Shown: positions 19,265-28,548 of the stretch, piece by piece | How positions within the stretch are numbered: position 1 is the stretch's first letter | Layout: every line of letters starts with the position of its first letter | Source: BOG-908 sp965199235 | GTDB lineage: Bacteria > Pseudomonadota > Alphaproteobacteria > Acetobacterales > Acetobacteraceae | Direction: 5' to 3' | NCBI GenBank assembly: GCA_965199235.1 | Contig: CBDAQU010000002.1 | Span: forward strand, 1,116,001 to 1,180,000 | Length of the DNA: 64,000 nucleotides | Position numbers and translations under genes: made by a program | The notes under the pieces: generated by a model | The model's database searches: none | What the model was told of the DNA's origin: nothing | Seen by the model: only the letters and a program-made list of their open reading frames with translations

Positions 19265-19576
19265 TCAGTAGCCTGCCCAGCGTCCATGCCAGCCGTACCG
19301 GGGATGCCACCAGCCCCAGCCATATAGGCGATCATATCGCCAAATGTAGCCGGCTCCAGGGCTTGCGTAGGCTGGCCGAACGTACACCACGCCAGCCGTC
19401 GGAGCATATTCGGCAGGACCAGCGTAGCCAGGATCGGTGTAAGGGCCGGGACCGGCGTAAGTCGGCGCTGGAGCGGGCGCCGTCTCAACAACACACCCGC
19501 AAAGCATCGCCGCCGAGACGGTGGCAGCCAGGATACGAAGCAGAAGACGATCCTCACTCAAGCAGCCTTCATACAC
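19265..19576 (-). CDS. Small putative lipoprotein, Gly/Tyr/Pro-rich
   Basis: About 103 residues from a GTG start; a TTG a few codons in is possible. The hydrophobic segment LLLRILAATVSAAMLCGCVV ends in a lipobox-like LCGC, pointing to lipidation at the second cysteine. The mature part is low-complexity (PAPAPTYAGPGPYTDPGYAGP, then WRYDRLYGWGWWHPRYGW), as in many small outer-membrane lipoproteins of Acetobacteraceae and rhizobia. Function unknown. Confidence 0.6.
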   Translation of the reverse strand: MYEGCLSEDRLLLRILAATVSAAMLCGCVVETAPAPAPTYAGPGPYTDPGYAGPAEYAPTAGVVYVRPAYASPGAGYIWRYDRLYGWGWWHPRYGWHGRWAGY

Positions 19577-19599
19577 TGCCCACCTTCCGAGCGCTGTCG

Positions 19600-19937
19600 A
19601 GAGGTTTTTTGCCGCCAGACGCGGCGATTGAGAATCTTAAGGCCATGTGCTGCAGCGGCATCAAGGTCGAGCCTGCCCCTTCAACCAGACTTCTATCATC
19701 GCCTATTCGCGCGGTTCGGAGAGAAGCGCTGGCATTGCTGACTAAAGGCACACCGGAGGCAGCGCAGCGCCTGCTAAACCTGATGCAGAGCACCGACGAC
19801 AGAGTTTCCGCAGCCGCGTGTAGCCAAGTCTTGGACCGTGTGCTGGGCAAGCCGGGCGAGAACCCGCAAGATCCGGATGACGGGAAGGCTTCGCTGGACT
19901 TATCACACCTCACGGCCGAGGAACGGACTCAATTAAA
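19600..19937 (+). pseudogene. Phage-type small DNA-packaging-like protein remnant
   Basis: The open frame reads REALALLTKGTPEAAQRLLN, LMQSTDDRVSAAACSQVLDRVLGKPGENP. This helical pattern (E.A...L..L......R..AA...LDR..GKP) is typical of small terminase-like or HEAT-type accessory proteins of phages. It then runs without a stop into IS6 transposase sequence read in another frame near 19938, so its end is lost. The start is not clear. Confidence 0.4.
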
Positions 19938-20249
19938 CGACGATCTACCGCTGGGTCCAGAGGTATGCACCCGAGATCGAGAAACGGCTGCGCTGGCAGT
20001 GGCGCGGGCCGCGTTCGACGAGTTGGCGCGTCGACGAGACCTACGTGAAGGTCCGGGGCCAGTGGGCCTACATCTACCGGGCGGTCGACAATTTAGAAAA
20101 CACAATCGACTTCTATCTCTCGCCGACGCGCAATACGGAGGCGCCGAAGCGCTTCCTTGGCAAGGCGTTGAACGGCCCGAAGGACTGGGAGAAGCCCTCC
20201 GTGATCAACACCGATAAGGCGCCGATCTACGCCGCCGCTCTTGCCGAAT
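19938..20249 (+). pseudogene. IS6-family transposase internal fragment
   Basis: Translation gives TIYRWVQRYAPEIEKRLRWQ, then SWRVDETYVKVRGQWAYIYR, FYLSPTRNTEAPKRFLGKAL and SVINTDKAPIYAAALAEF. These are the helix-turn-helix end and the first two catalytic aspartates (VDETY, NTDKA) of an IS6/IS26-type transposase. Both ends are missing: the 5' side joins a phage-type gene stub and the 3' side is replaced abruptly by the 2.8-kb inverted repeat at 20250. Confidence 0.85.
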
Positions 20250-23061
20250 TTCCAGTTGATAAACGCGACTCGTAATTTGTTTCTTTGGGACGTTTGTTAA
20301 CTATTTCGCGAATCGAGCGAAGTCGAAATCACGTAGATTTCTGTTGCACACTCCGATGCACCTCTGTAAGAATGCGTAATGGTTCGTTCATAGTGGCGGC
20401 CGCGGGGGGCGACCTGGTATGCAAGTAACTGTATCAGGCGGCATAGGGCACGGAGCCGCGGCTCTTAATTACAGCGCCTCTGATATCGCCTACAACACGG
20501 CCAGCGCGCTTGCTGCTGTAATCGACAATACATATTCCAGGGCTATCTACTATGACCCCGCCAATCCCCCGCTTACACCATCTTCCGGCTATCTAATTGT
20601 CGGCAAAACCGTTGCGTCCAATACAATCCACGCACGCGGCTTTGGAGCGATCATCGACGAGAACACTGGCGAGGGCAGCACGATCCGGGGAGGCGACGAT
20701 GCCACCGGTCAGATCGTCCTGGCCAGCAACGGAGGGCTAACGTTTACGGCGCACTCGGGGGCCACCACCGTCGTTGCCGGTGGGGGCGACAACCACATCA
20801 CGTTTGCCGGCAGCAAGGCCGCGTCAGCAGCCTATACCAGCTCCGGCAATGATACGATCATCGGCGGAGATGGAAACACCACCGTGGCGGCGGGAGCCGG
20901 CTTCAACACGGTCATCCTCGGCGCAGGCAACTCGCTCGTCGGGGTCTCTGGGACGGACTCCGTCAAACTCGGCGCGGGAAGCGACACGATCGACGTGCTG
21001 GGCGGAAGCGCCCACGTCCTCGGTGCCGGAAGTGTGTCTGGCGGCGGCTACTCTCTCACATTCGTCGGGGGCAACGGTCCGTATGCGAGCACGGTCGCAG
21101 GTGGTGCCGGGAGCTACGACATCATGGGCGGCGCCGGTGGCGGCGTTTTCCGCGGTGGTCTGGCTGGCAACAACCTTATAGCAGGCGGTGCAGGCGCTGT
21201 AACGATAGTCGGCGGCGGTGCCGGCGATACGTTGGAAGGCGGCGCCGGTAACGACTCGATCTTTGCGGCGCATGGCAACGAGACCCTGTTGGGCGGCGCC
21301 GGCAACAACGTGTTCGGCCTGACAATCCACAACGTCGCAAACACAGGCGGCCTCGGAACCACAGACGTCATCAATGACTTCAACGGTAAAGACCTGCTCT
21401 CTATCGGGGGCGTCAAGGCAGACAATTACGCCATCAACACTTATAAGCTCACGTCTGCCGGGGGAACGTTCTTCCTGGAAGACGGAACAAAGGTGGTGTT
21501 GAAAGGCTTTCATCAGCAGCTTTCCAGCTCTGCTTTCAAGCACTAAGCCGATAAGCCATGGACAGGCATGACATTGGGATTGTCAGCAGAGCTGAACCCC
21601 AAGAGGCAGCTTGAACGTTCAGGACGCAAGAGAGGCTGTTGAGACTGGCGTTCGATTTATAAGCCAGGGTAATTTTACAAGCGCCAAGGTGTGGCTCAGT
21701 CGTGCAAACCGTTTGGCGCCTGGCGATCCAGTCGTAGCACTTCTTATGACTTCAGCGATCTCTGCCGATCAGCCGGAAAGAGCGCTCGACTTGTTAAACA
21801 AACTCATAGAAAAGTGCCCGTCTTACAGGAGTGCGCAGGTGTCGCGCGCTGCGATCTTACATCGCCTTGGCGACCCGCAAGCCTGCGAGGCGATCAACCG
21901 GCTTCTCAGGACGATGGCTGTGCCCACGGACAACGCGTTCGCGGCGTTAGCGGCGAAGATCGCCACGGCTGGCGGGTATAACGGCTGGGTTGGGCTGACA
22001 CGTGAGGGCCGATTAGTGGGGACCACCCGGAGTCTGAGCGCATCGATGGACGGAAAACCTTTTCGACACACAGCTCCCAAGCGCCTTCCGACGACATGGC
22101 AATCTCACAAGCAAGTCGTCGTCAAGTCATCTGATGGACCCTTTCTGGGCGGTATCTTTGACATTCGCTCCATCACGCTGATCGAAGGATTTGTCGAAAT
22201 GAAATCTGATGGCACGATCCAGGGTTGGGCATACGCCCCTCACGATCCCGACGCCCAGCTCGAAGTAGAGTTTCGCCGTGAAGGTGATCGCCAGGCGATG
22301 GCACATGTTCCCGTGACCGACCCGGTGGGCGTTCTTCCAGGGACCGACGGCTTTATGCGCGTGCACGGCTTCAAGTTGCCGATGCCATTCTCTGATGCGA
22401 CGAGCCGGATCGAGGTCAGAGTTGCGGGCCATCGCTTGCGGGGCGGGCCGCTCTCTCCATGGCCCTTGCTCAACACCAAACGTCAACAACCCAAAGCGGC
22501 GAAACAGAGGCGTTCGAACGCCGTGGCACTGACACGTTTAAGGTCGGCGCCAAGAAGCCGGTTACCGCCGCGCGCAGCCATCGACGTGATTGTGCCGCTT
22601 TATCGCGGCGCTGCAGAATTTGATGTTTGCCTCCGTAGTCTGATAAAAAGTCGTCCTCCAGACGTAAGAATCATTTGTGTCGATGACTGCATTGTAGAAG
22701 AGAGACTGCAAAAACTAGTTGTCGATGCCGAGGCAAAGGGGCACATCATACTTCTGCGGCATGCGACGAATAGGGGTTTCCCTGCGGCGGTGAACACGGC
22801 ACTGTCCTTCAGCGCGGGGCGAGACGCGGTCATCTTAAACAGCGATACGATCGTTCCACCGGACGCTCTCTCAAGACTGGCCGATGCTGCGTATTCAGCC
22901 CCGGCCATTGGAACTGCTACGCCGCTCACAACCGACGGTTCCAGAACCACATGTCTCAAGCTGGGAGAGGCAGAGTGTCTTCCCTCGGTCGAAGACTTGA
23001 TACGACGCGATCATATCGCGCGGGAATGCAATCGCAACGTTTACATCGACCTTCCGACCTG
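20250..23061. repeat. 2.8-kb inverted repeat, copy B
   Basis: Inverted counterpart of 7105-9916. Its left edge replaces the 3' part of an IS6 transposase and its right edge abuts an IS21 IstB tail, so copy B is the displaced copy and copy A, which continues into an intact gene, is the original. About 10.3 kb separates the copies. Confidence 0.95.
20419..21546 (+). CDS. RTX-like calcium-binding repeat protein (copy B)
   Basis: Protein identical to that at 8620-9747 (375 residues, glycine-rich RTX-type repeats); the only base change I noticed is silent (GTA ACC versus GTA ACT near the start). The 170 bp upstream are also shared with copy A, so any promoter inside that stretch is duplicated. 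Further upstream the context differs (IS6 remnant here, the intergenic region of the GT2 gene there). Confidence 0.85.
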   Translation: MQVTVSGGIGHGAAALNYSASDIAYNTASALAAVIDNTYSRAIYYDPANPPLTPSSGYLIVGKTVASNTIHARGFGAIIDENTGEGSTIRGGDDATGQIVLASNGGLTFTAHSGATTVVAGGGDNHITFAGSKAASAAYTSSGNDTIIGGDGNTTVAAGAGFNTVILGAGNSLVGVSGTDSVKLGAGSDTIDVLGGSAHVLGAGSVSGGGYSLTFVGGNGPYASTVAGGAGSYDIMGGAGGGVFRGGLAGNNLIAGGAGAVTIVGGGAGDTLEGGAGNDSIFAAHGNETLLGGAGNNVFGLTIHNVANTGGLGTTDVINDFNGKDLLSIGGVKADNYAINTYKLTSAGGTFFLEDGTKVVLKGFHQQLSSSAFKH

Positions 23062-23062
23062 A
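21611..23062 (+). pseudogene. Truncated copy of the GT2-GT4 gene
   Basis: The first 483 codons of the 961-codon gene at 5670-8555, then a TGA formed at the breakpoint. The product would contain the TPR-like N-terminus, the beta-module and the front of the GT2 domain including the NSDT motif. It lacks the EDQDFSLR acceptor/catalytic motif and the whole GT4 domain, so it should be inactive as a transferase. The break at 23061/23062 is followed by an IS21 istB tail. Confidence 0.9.
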
Positions 23063-23083
23063 CTCACCGCTGCAGTTCACCGC

Positions 23084-23243
23084 GGTGGAACACACGATAG
23101 ACCATCGGCGTCTGGCCTTTGGCGAATGGCCGAGCGTGTTCGGCGACGCGAAGATGACGACGGCGTTGCTCGACCGCCTGACCCACCACTGCGACATCGT
23201 CGAGACCGGCAACGAGAGCTGGCGCTTCAAGAACCGCGCCTGA
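23084..23243 (+). pseudogene. istB: IS21 IstB C-terminal remnant
   Basis: The frame gives LAFGEWPSVFGDAKMTTALL, DRLTHHCDIVETGNESWRF and a TGA at 23241. This is the conserved C-terminus of the IstB helper ATPase; its Walker motifs are absent. It abuts repeat copy B, marking the place where the 2.8-kb copy joined an IS21 element. Confidence 0.85.
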
Positions 23244-23277
23244 CTCCGCCACCCTAAGGGCGCCTAGACTGCCGCCG

Positions 23278-23343
23278 CTGTGGATAAGCGGCCCGCCTGC
23301 GCCAGACTCTTGACGGTCGCTGCGGCGGGCCGCTTACCCACAG
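23278..23343. repeat. 20-bp inverted repeat / stem-loop after istB tail
   Basis: The arms at 23278-23297 (CTGTGGATAAGCGGCCCGCC) and 23324-23343 are complementary with one mismatch, separated by 26 bases. It lies between the IstB tail and the GGGGTCC-rich IS21 end near 23390-23430. It could act as a terminator-like hairpin or be part of the IS21 end. Confidence 0.7.
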
Positions 23344-23511
23344 CTCTTGTTCAGACAACACCCATCCGCAGCGCCCAATCAGCATCGGCAGAGGGGTCCT
23401 TTTTGGACGCCGATAGGGGTCCCTTTTGCGTACGTTGAGTAATCGCGGGCGTCTGTCCTGCGCACGAGGTCGGGTAAGCTCGGCCTCGCATCACTCAGCA
23501 GGAGGACGGAC

Positions 23512-24543
23512 ATGAAAGAGTATGTCGGGTTGGATGTGTCGCAGAAAGAGACGGCGGTGAGCGTCGTGGACCAGGACGGCAAGGTGCTGTTCGAGGGTAA
23601 GGCACCGTCGAACCCCGGGGCGCTCGCTCAAGTCATTCGCAAGCGGGCACCGAACGCTGAACTGATCGGCTTCGAGACCGGCGCGATGGCGAGCTGGCTC
23701 TTGCATGAACTCAAGCGCATCGAACTGCCTGTCGTCTGCATTGATGCCCGTCATGCTCACGCTGCTCTGTCCGTGCGAATGAACAAAAGCGACCCTAACG
23801 ACGCACGCGGCTTGGCCGAGCTCGTCAGGGTCGGCTGGTATCGTGAAGTGCGCGTCAAAAGCGACGCGGGTCAGGCAGCCCGCTCTCTGCTCGTTGCCCG
23901 AGCTCGCCTGGTCGGCATTCGCCGTGATCTGGAAAACCAAGTCCGCAGCCTGCTCAAGGAGGTCGGCCTGTTATTCCCGCATGCGATCGGCGGACGGTTC
24001 CGCGCCCACGTGGTCCAGCTCCTCGGCGATGACCATATCCTGCGGCCCATCGTCGACGGCCTACTTAACGTGCACGAACGTGTCGAGGAGCAACAGGCTG
24101 TGCTCGACACCCGGGTGCGCCAGGAGGCGAAGGCTGACGAGACGACACGCCGGTTGATGACCGTGCCCGGCGTCGGCGTGGTCACCGCGATGGCGTTCCG
24201 TCATACCATCGACGATCCGACGCGGTTTCGATCGGCGCAGACGGTCGGCGCCTATCTCGGCCTAACGCCCCGTCGAAAGCAGTCAGGCGAGCAGGACATC
24301 AACGGCCACATCTCGAAATGGGGCGACCGGCTGCTGCGAACATATCTGTTCGAAGCCGCCAGCGTGCTGCTGCACCGAACCCAGCGTTGGTCGGCGCTGA
24401 AGGCGTGGGACACCCGGCTAATGAAGCGCGTTGGAGCCAAGAAGGCAAAGGTTGCAGTGGCTCGCAAGATCGCCGTCATCCTGCACTGCATCTGGACCGA
24501 CGGCACCAGCTTCGAATGGGGCACGGAGAAGAAAGTGGCTTAA
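23512..24543 (+). CDS. IS110-family transposase, apparently intact
   Basis: 343 residues with an AGGAGG ribosome binding site just upstream. The N-terminal DEDD RuvC-like domain shows YVGLDVSQKETAVSVVD, a GFETGAMASWL glutamate region and NKSDPNDARGLAELVR. The C-terminal domain shows MTVPGVGVVTAMAFRHTIDD, YLGLTPRRKQSGEQD (with the conserved serine) and KWGDRLLRTYLFEAA. IS110 elements transpose by a DEDD/serine mechanism guided by a bridge RNA encoded in a non-coding end. Here the left end overlaps IS21 debris and the right non-coding end would lie in 24544-24760. I did not find target duplications, as expected. Confidence 0.93.
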   Translation: MKEYVGLDVSQKETAVSVVDQDGKVLFEGKAPSNPGALAQVIRKRAPNAELIGFETGAMASWLLHELKRIELPVVCIDARHAHAALSVRMNKSDPNDARGLAELVRVGWYREVRVKSDAGQAARSLLVARARLVGIRRDLENQVRSLLKEVGLLFPHAIGGRFRAHVVQLLGDDHILRPIVDGLLNVHERVEEQQAVLDTRVRQEAKADETTRRLMTVPGVGVVTAMAFRHTIDDPTRFRSAQTVGAYLGLTPRRKQSGEQDINGHISKWGDRLLRTYLFEAASVLLHRTQRWSALKAWDTRLMKRVGAKKAKVAVARKIAVILHCIWTDGTSFEWGTEKKVA

Positions 24544-24762
24544 CAGGATTAAGAGATCCGGCCTGCGGGTTCAGCAGCGTCGGTCGTTGTCCCTGCCGGG
24601 ACGGTGGTGTTGGTGACCTCGGTCAATCGGCTGAAGACGAGTTCCTCGGACTTCGCTGCGTACGTTGAGGCGCCCGCCCCCGAACACAATCATGAGGCGC
24701 AGACCTCGGAAAGGACCCTGACCCCGGCAAGGTCACACACCGGAGTTGACAGACACCCGCGA

Positions 24763-24937
24763 TTAAAGGGCCGATTGACAGGCGGTGGAGTAGTTAGCGC
24801 ATTCGGGTGGCGTGAACTCGTCGATTGCGTTGGCGATGACCTGCCATAGATCGGGGATCGTTCGCACGGCGCGACAGCCCCGACTCCACCGCCGCAATCA
24901 CCCGCAAGCGAAGATCCGCCAACAGCGTTCGTGCCAT
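24763..24937 (-). mobile_element. IS630 internal-deletion derivative
   Basis: Reading down from the ATG at 24937: MARTLLADLRLRVIAAVESG, LSRR, the helix-turn-helix start of an IS630 transposase. About 25 codons later, in another frame, comes DLWQVIANAIDEFTPPECAN, the very C-terminus of the same family. Around 280 codons between them are missing. Only start and end survive, as in non-autonomous MITE-like derivatives. Terminal repeats could not be confirmed by eye. Confidence 0.65.
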
Positions 24938-25042
24938 GGATGCTGGCCTCGCCCCAGCAAACATGGTGAATCAGATCAGCACCGCGTCGGGGAAAAACTT
25001 CACGAATCGGTTCGGTCGGGTTTCGCTCTAGATGGCCCTAGT

Positions 25043-25411
25043 CTAAGCGATGTGCCAAAGCACACCCGTCGGGTCCCAGACATAAGCGACTAAACTCCAC
25101 GATTGAAGCGTCGGGCGTGCGGGAGGTCTGACGCCATAACGGCCAGCAAGATCGAGAGCGGCAATGCGGGCCCACCAAGCCTCCAAGTCTTTGACGAGCA
25201 GGTGAATCATCAAGTGCTCGGCAAAGTCTTCTCGCTCATCAAACTGTAGCAGGAAAGCAAAAGGGCCGAGGTGCATGGACGCCACCCCTTCCCCAAGCCG
25301 AAGGCTCTTGAACCCCAAATCTGTATAGAACCGGAGGCACGTATCGAAATTCTTGGCTGGTACGAATGGTCGCAGTGCAACGACATCGGGAGCAGAGTTG
25401 CAATTGTCCAT
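25043..25411 (-). CDS. VOC-family (glyoxalase/bleomycin-resistance-like) protein
   Basis: 122 residues forming one complete VOC module pair: LRPFVPAKNFDTCLRFYTDL, FLLQFDEREDFAEHLMIHLLV, WWARIAAL and a final AYVWDPTGVLWHIA. The metal-ligand positions of true glyoxalases are only partly visible, so substrate and activity are open; small stand-alone members often bind antibiotics or small metabolites. It is flanked on both sides by remnants and has no operon partner. Confidence 0.8.
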   Translation of the reverse strand: MDNCNSAPDVVALRPFVPAKNFDTCLRFYTDLGFKSLRLGEGVASMHLGPFAFLLQFDEREDFAEHLMIHLLVKDLEAWWARIAALDLAGRYGVRPPARPTLQSWSLVAYVWDPTGVLWHIA

Positions 25412-25543
25412 TTAGCCCTCCATCATTGGTCGATCAGATTTGGAACGGACATACATAACCCCGATTATGCTAACGCTCGTAAACCATCAAACGCAAAGTG
25501 CTTTAGCAACTTGCCGTTTAAACATATGGTGAGATAGCCTTAC

Positions 25544-26066
25544 CTGGTTAGACCGCCGTCAAAGCGCGCATAGGCCACCGTCCAGTCGCTTGCGATGGCC
25601 CGTTGCGCCTCGACAAGCGGCAGCGTGCCGCCGCAGACCCGCCGATGCAGCGCGCTCTCCAGATGGTCTTTCTGCTGAGCCGTCCAGCCGTCCGCCGAAT
25701 GGGGCGACTCCGGCCACAGATTCAGTGATCGGCTGGCGCGCCGCCCAGCCTGAGCGGGATCAGGTGGTCCTCCTTGTAGTTGCGCATGTGCTGGTCTGGC
25801 CAGGCGAGCGCCCGCAGCTGCCGGCGCTTGAGATAGCTGGTGTAATTGGCCGGCGACCGGACCGAGTGCGCCCAGCCTGAGGCGCAGACCGTGGTGGCGA
25901 TCGTGAACTGGCTCACGGCCGGGTTAACGGCGCCGGGGGTCACCGGCGGATCAGGACGCGAGGCCTGGGCCATCGCCGCCTTTGTGGTTAGCAGGAGGGC
26001 CAAAGCCGTCGCAAGCGACACTGTTATCCCTCTGCCATGTCTGCTCTGCCGACGCAGCAGGGTCAC
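25544..26066 (-). pseudogene. Frameshifted exported protein with HNH-like C-terminus
   Basis: An N-terminal signal peptide (SLATALALLLTTKAAMAQA) leads to VTPGAVNPAVSQFTIATTVC, then YLKRRQLRALAWPD and YKEDHLIPLRLGGAPAD. At this point a stop follows a one-base slip. In the next frame the usual continuation NLWPESPHSADGWTAQQKDH LESALHRRVCGGTLPL VEAQRAIASDWTVAYARF is fully readable. The EDHLIPLELGG...NLWPE pattern is that of small exported HNH-like proteins of Acetobacteraceae and rhizobia. A second, more decayed copy lies at 48556-48760. Confidence 0.75.
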
Positions 26067-26128
26067 ATGTGTTCGGACAGGGCGCGAAGCGATTGAAATG
26101 GTAATCTACCCCATATGTAGCGTTTCAG

Positions 26129-26496
26129 CTAACCAAATAATTCGACATAGATCTCCACCCACTCTCGCCATGTCACCTTTCCTAGAGCTCCGTACCGGTA
26201 GCTGGCTTTCTCGTCGGCCTATTGAAGACCAAGTCGGCTTGCAATAACGGGGTGCACGGGGAGGCTCCGTTCGCGCCAATGGTCCATATTGCCGAAGAAT
26301 GGTGCGGGTCCTTGAAGCCTCAGTTTGTCCCACACGTCTTCGCAGTATTATTGGAACAGCGCTCCGGGCGAGTGAACACCGTTATAGACTAATTGAGAAT
26401 TTCGAAAGTTACTCGACATAAAGCGCACGACACGAAGATGGGGACTATCGTCGATGCTTTCCAGGAGGCGTTCCTGCGTTTCGATAATGCGATCGA
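26129..26496 (-). pseudogene. WcbI-type gene 3' fragment with two nonsense codons
   Basis: Translation from about 26496 gives DRIIETQERLLESIDDSP, then a segment ending GVHSPGALFQ, stop, YCEDVWDKLRLQGPAPFFGN, DHWRERSLPVHPVIASRLGL, Q, stop, ADEKASYRYGALGKVTWREW. It matches the last 120 codons of the intact gene at 48809-49744 at most positions. Two sense codons have become stops. The 5' two-thirds are missing, replaced at 26496 by the DUF3761-like gene start. Confidence 0.85.
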
Positions 26497-26633
26497 CAGG
26501 CGCTACGTCGGTGAGCGCCCGACCAACGACTGCCGTCGCTGCAGGTCGCCGTCACGGCAGGGGTCTGAGCACTTGCTACGGAGGATATTACGACGAGGCC
26601 GACGGCAAGAATGAGGTCGCGCATATTGAGCAT
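26496..26633 (-). pseudogene. DUF3761-like exported protein, 5' fragment
   Basis: From the ATG at 26633 (GGAG upstream): MLNMRDLILAVGLVVISSVA, SAQTPAVTATCSDGSRWSGA, HRRSAC. This is a Sec signal peptide followed by the ATC.DG..WSG..R.GAC start typical of small DUF3761-type exported proteins. After RRSAC the frame enters the WcbI-type fragment, so the C-terminal half is lost in the junction. Confidence 0.6.
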
Positions 26634-26903
26634 AGCATTTCTCCGTTCGCAGCTATCTTGAAGAAGACGAGGGAATGCAGTAGCCGGATGGCCGTAGCTT
26701 CTCGGCGCTGGATGCAAGATGGAATGCGGGCGCAGCGGTCGCTGGTGCAGGCCTACGTGCGGAACGGGTGGTTTGAGACGACGCCGTGGGGAGGCTATAG
26801 CTGCGGTAAAGGCTGCAGCCATTGCAGCGGCCGGCACTGAAAGTCCTAGCAGTCTGTCGAATTGGGATAACCAAATTGGCGTGGACTGGCTATGCTCGGG
26901 GCA

Positions 26904-27796
26904 TGCCGAGCTACGTTCCATTCAACCGCGACCAAGCGTCTCTCCTGCCGCCTGATCTGAAGCCTGGCTGCCTGAGGATGATCTGGCGCACGTTGTGGTG
27001 GCGGCGGCCGACCACGTGCCACTTGGCGCGTTTAAGGTGGCGAGGCGGCCCGGCGGCAAGCCGCATTACCACCCGCCCCTGATGCTGGCGCTGCTGATTT
27101 AAAGTTTTTCAAACGGCATCTTTTCGTCGCGCTGGATCGAGCGGGCGACGTATCGCGACATAGCCGTGCGCTTCGTGGCCGCCAATCTGCACCCCGACCA
27201 CGACACGTTTGCCAGCTTCCGGCGCACCAACAAAGCCGCCTTCGAGGCGGCCTTCCTGCAAGTGCTTCTGCTGGCGCGCGCGACCGGGCTGCTCAAGCTC
27301 GGCACGGTGTCGATCGATGGCACCAAGATCGATGCCAACGCCTCGAAGATCCGCTCTGTACTTTACGACCGTGCCTGCGAGCTGCGCGCCAAGCTCGCGG
27401 TCAATATCACCCAGCTGACTGCGCAGGCCGAAGCCGCCGACACCGAAGGCCAATTCCGCAGGCATTGCCTGCGGAATTGGCCAGGCGTGAGACGCTGAAG
27501 GCTAAACTCGATGCCGCTTGTGTCCGGCTGTAAGCCGAAGCGCGTGCCGAAGCAGACGCCGCCCGCCCTGACCAGGAGGCGAAGAAGGCGGCCTATGAAA
27601 GCAAGAAAGGGCCGCGCGGCAAGCCGCCGAAACCACCCAGCGATACGCCGCCGCCCGCGCGTCAAAGCAACCGGACCGACCCGGACAGTGCGCTGATGCG
27701 CCGCTCGGACGCGCATGAATATCGCCCAGCCTACAATGTGCAGGCCGTTGTTTGCGCAGACGGCACGCAGTTGATCTTGGCGACCGAGGCGGCTGG
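26904..27796 (+). pseudogene. IS1182-type transposase remnant
   Basis: Begins MPSYVPFNRDQASLLPPDLK, shifts frame, continues WLPEDDLAHVVVAAADHVPL, RRPGGKPHYHPPLMLALLI, stop, YRDIAVRFVAANLHPDHDTF, LLKLGTVSIDGTKIDANASK. It then passes a 16-bp inverted insertion at 27448, another stop near 27533, and RRSDAHEYRPAYNVQAVVCA. This is the IS1182/IS5-superfamily DDE transposase through the first aspartate (SIDGTKI). The 3' part is replaced at about 27797 by an IS5 transposase fragment. Confidence 0.88.
27448..27482. repeat. 16-bp perfect inverted repeat with 3-nt loop
   Basis: The arms GGCCAATTCCGCAGGC (27448-27463) and its exact complement (27467-27482) flank ATT. The right arm is the transposase's own coding sequence (LPAELARRE in the original frame); the left arm is extra relative to the family. 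This marks it as a small inverted duplication made by template switching. Confidence 0.85.
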
Positions 27797-28430
27797 CGGA
27801 TGCTGCCGACAACTTCGGCTCTTGGCAGACGGTCGATTGGTGGTTCCGGCGCTTTGTGCGGCGCATGCTGTTCCAGACCATACATGACGTGTCGTTGATG
27901 CTGGATCGCGAGCGCGCCGGACGAGATGCTAGCCCGTCTGACGGCGTGCTCGACAATCAGAACGTCAAAGCGCCACACGCCAACGTGCGAGGCTAAGACG
28001 CGAATAAAAAGATCGTCGGCCGCAAGCGCCGCATTGCGGTCGACACCGACGGACGACTGTTGATGCTCAACCTGACCACCGCGGACATCCCCGACAGCGC
28101 CGGGGCGCAGGCGATCCTTGACGCCGTGCGCAAGCGCTCGCCGTGGCTCAAGCACCTGTTCGCCGATGGTGCCCATGACCGCACCAGGCTGCTCGACAAG
28201 GCGGCGTTCAGGGACTTCATGCGGGGGTCGTGCGCCGGACCGACAAGGACGCCGGTTTCAAGGTGCTGCCGCGCCGCTGGGTGATCGATCGCACCTTCGG
28301 CTGAATTACGCGCTGGCGCAGGCTGGTGCGCGATTGCGAAGCCCGCCTCGATGTATCCGAGGCCATAATCCACGTCGCCATGGGAAGCCTGCTCTTGCGC
28401 CGGATCGCCCGTGATTACATCTCTCAAACG
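27797..28430 (+). pseudogene. IS5-family transposase remnant
   Basis: Frames together give LADNFGSWQTVDWWFRRFVR, RERAGRDASPSDGVLDNQNV, IVGRKRRIAVDTDGRLLMLN, RKRSPWLKHLFADGAHDRTR. After a slip come RWVIDRTFG and YEARLDVSEAIIHVAMGSLL. These cover the IS5 (IS427/IS1031-like) DDE region. A stop after NVRG and at least two frameshifts make it inactive. It is fused directly behind the IS1182 remnant. Confidence 0.85.
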
Positions 28431-28548
28431 AAGTCTTATACTAATCGAGTAGCGAGGACGAAGCAGGTTGTGAAAGCGTCTGACCTGTCCGGCACTTGTC
28501 TGCCCGACGCTCTCGTCGACGTTCTGCCGCTTTTTGCGTTTAGACTAG

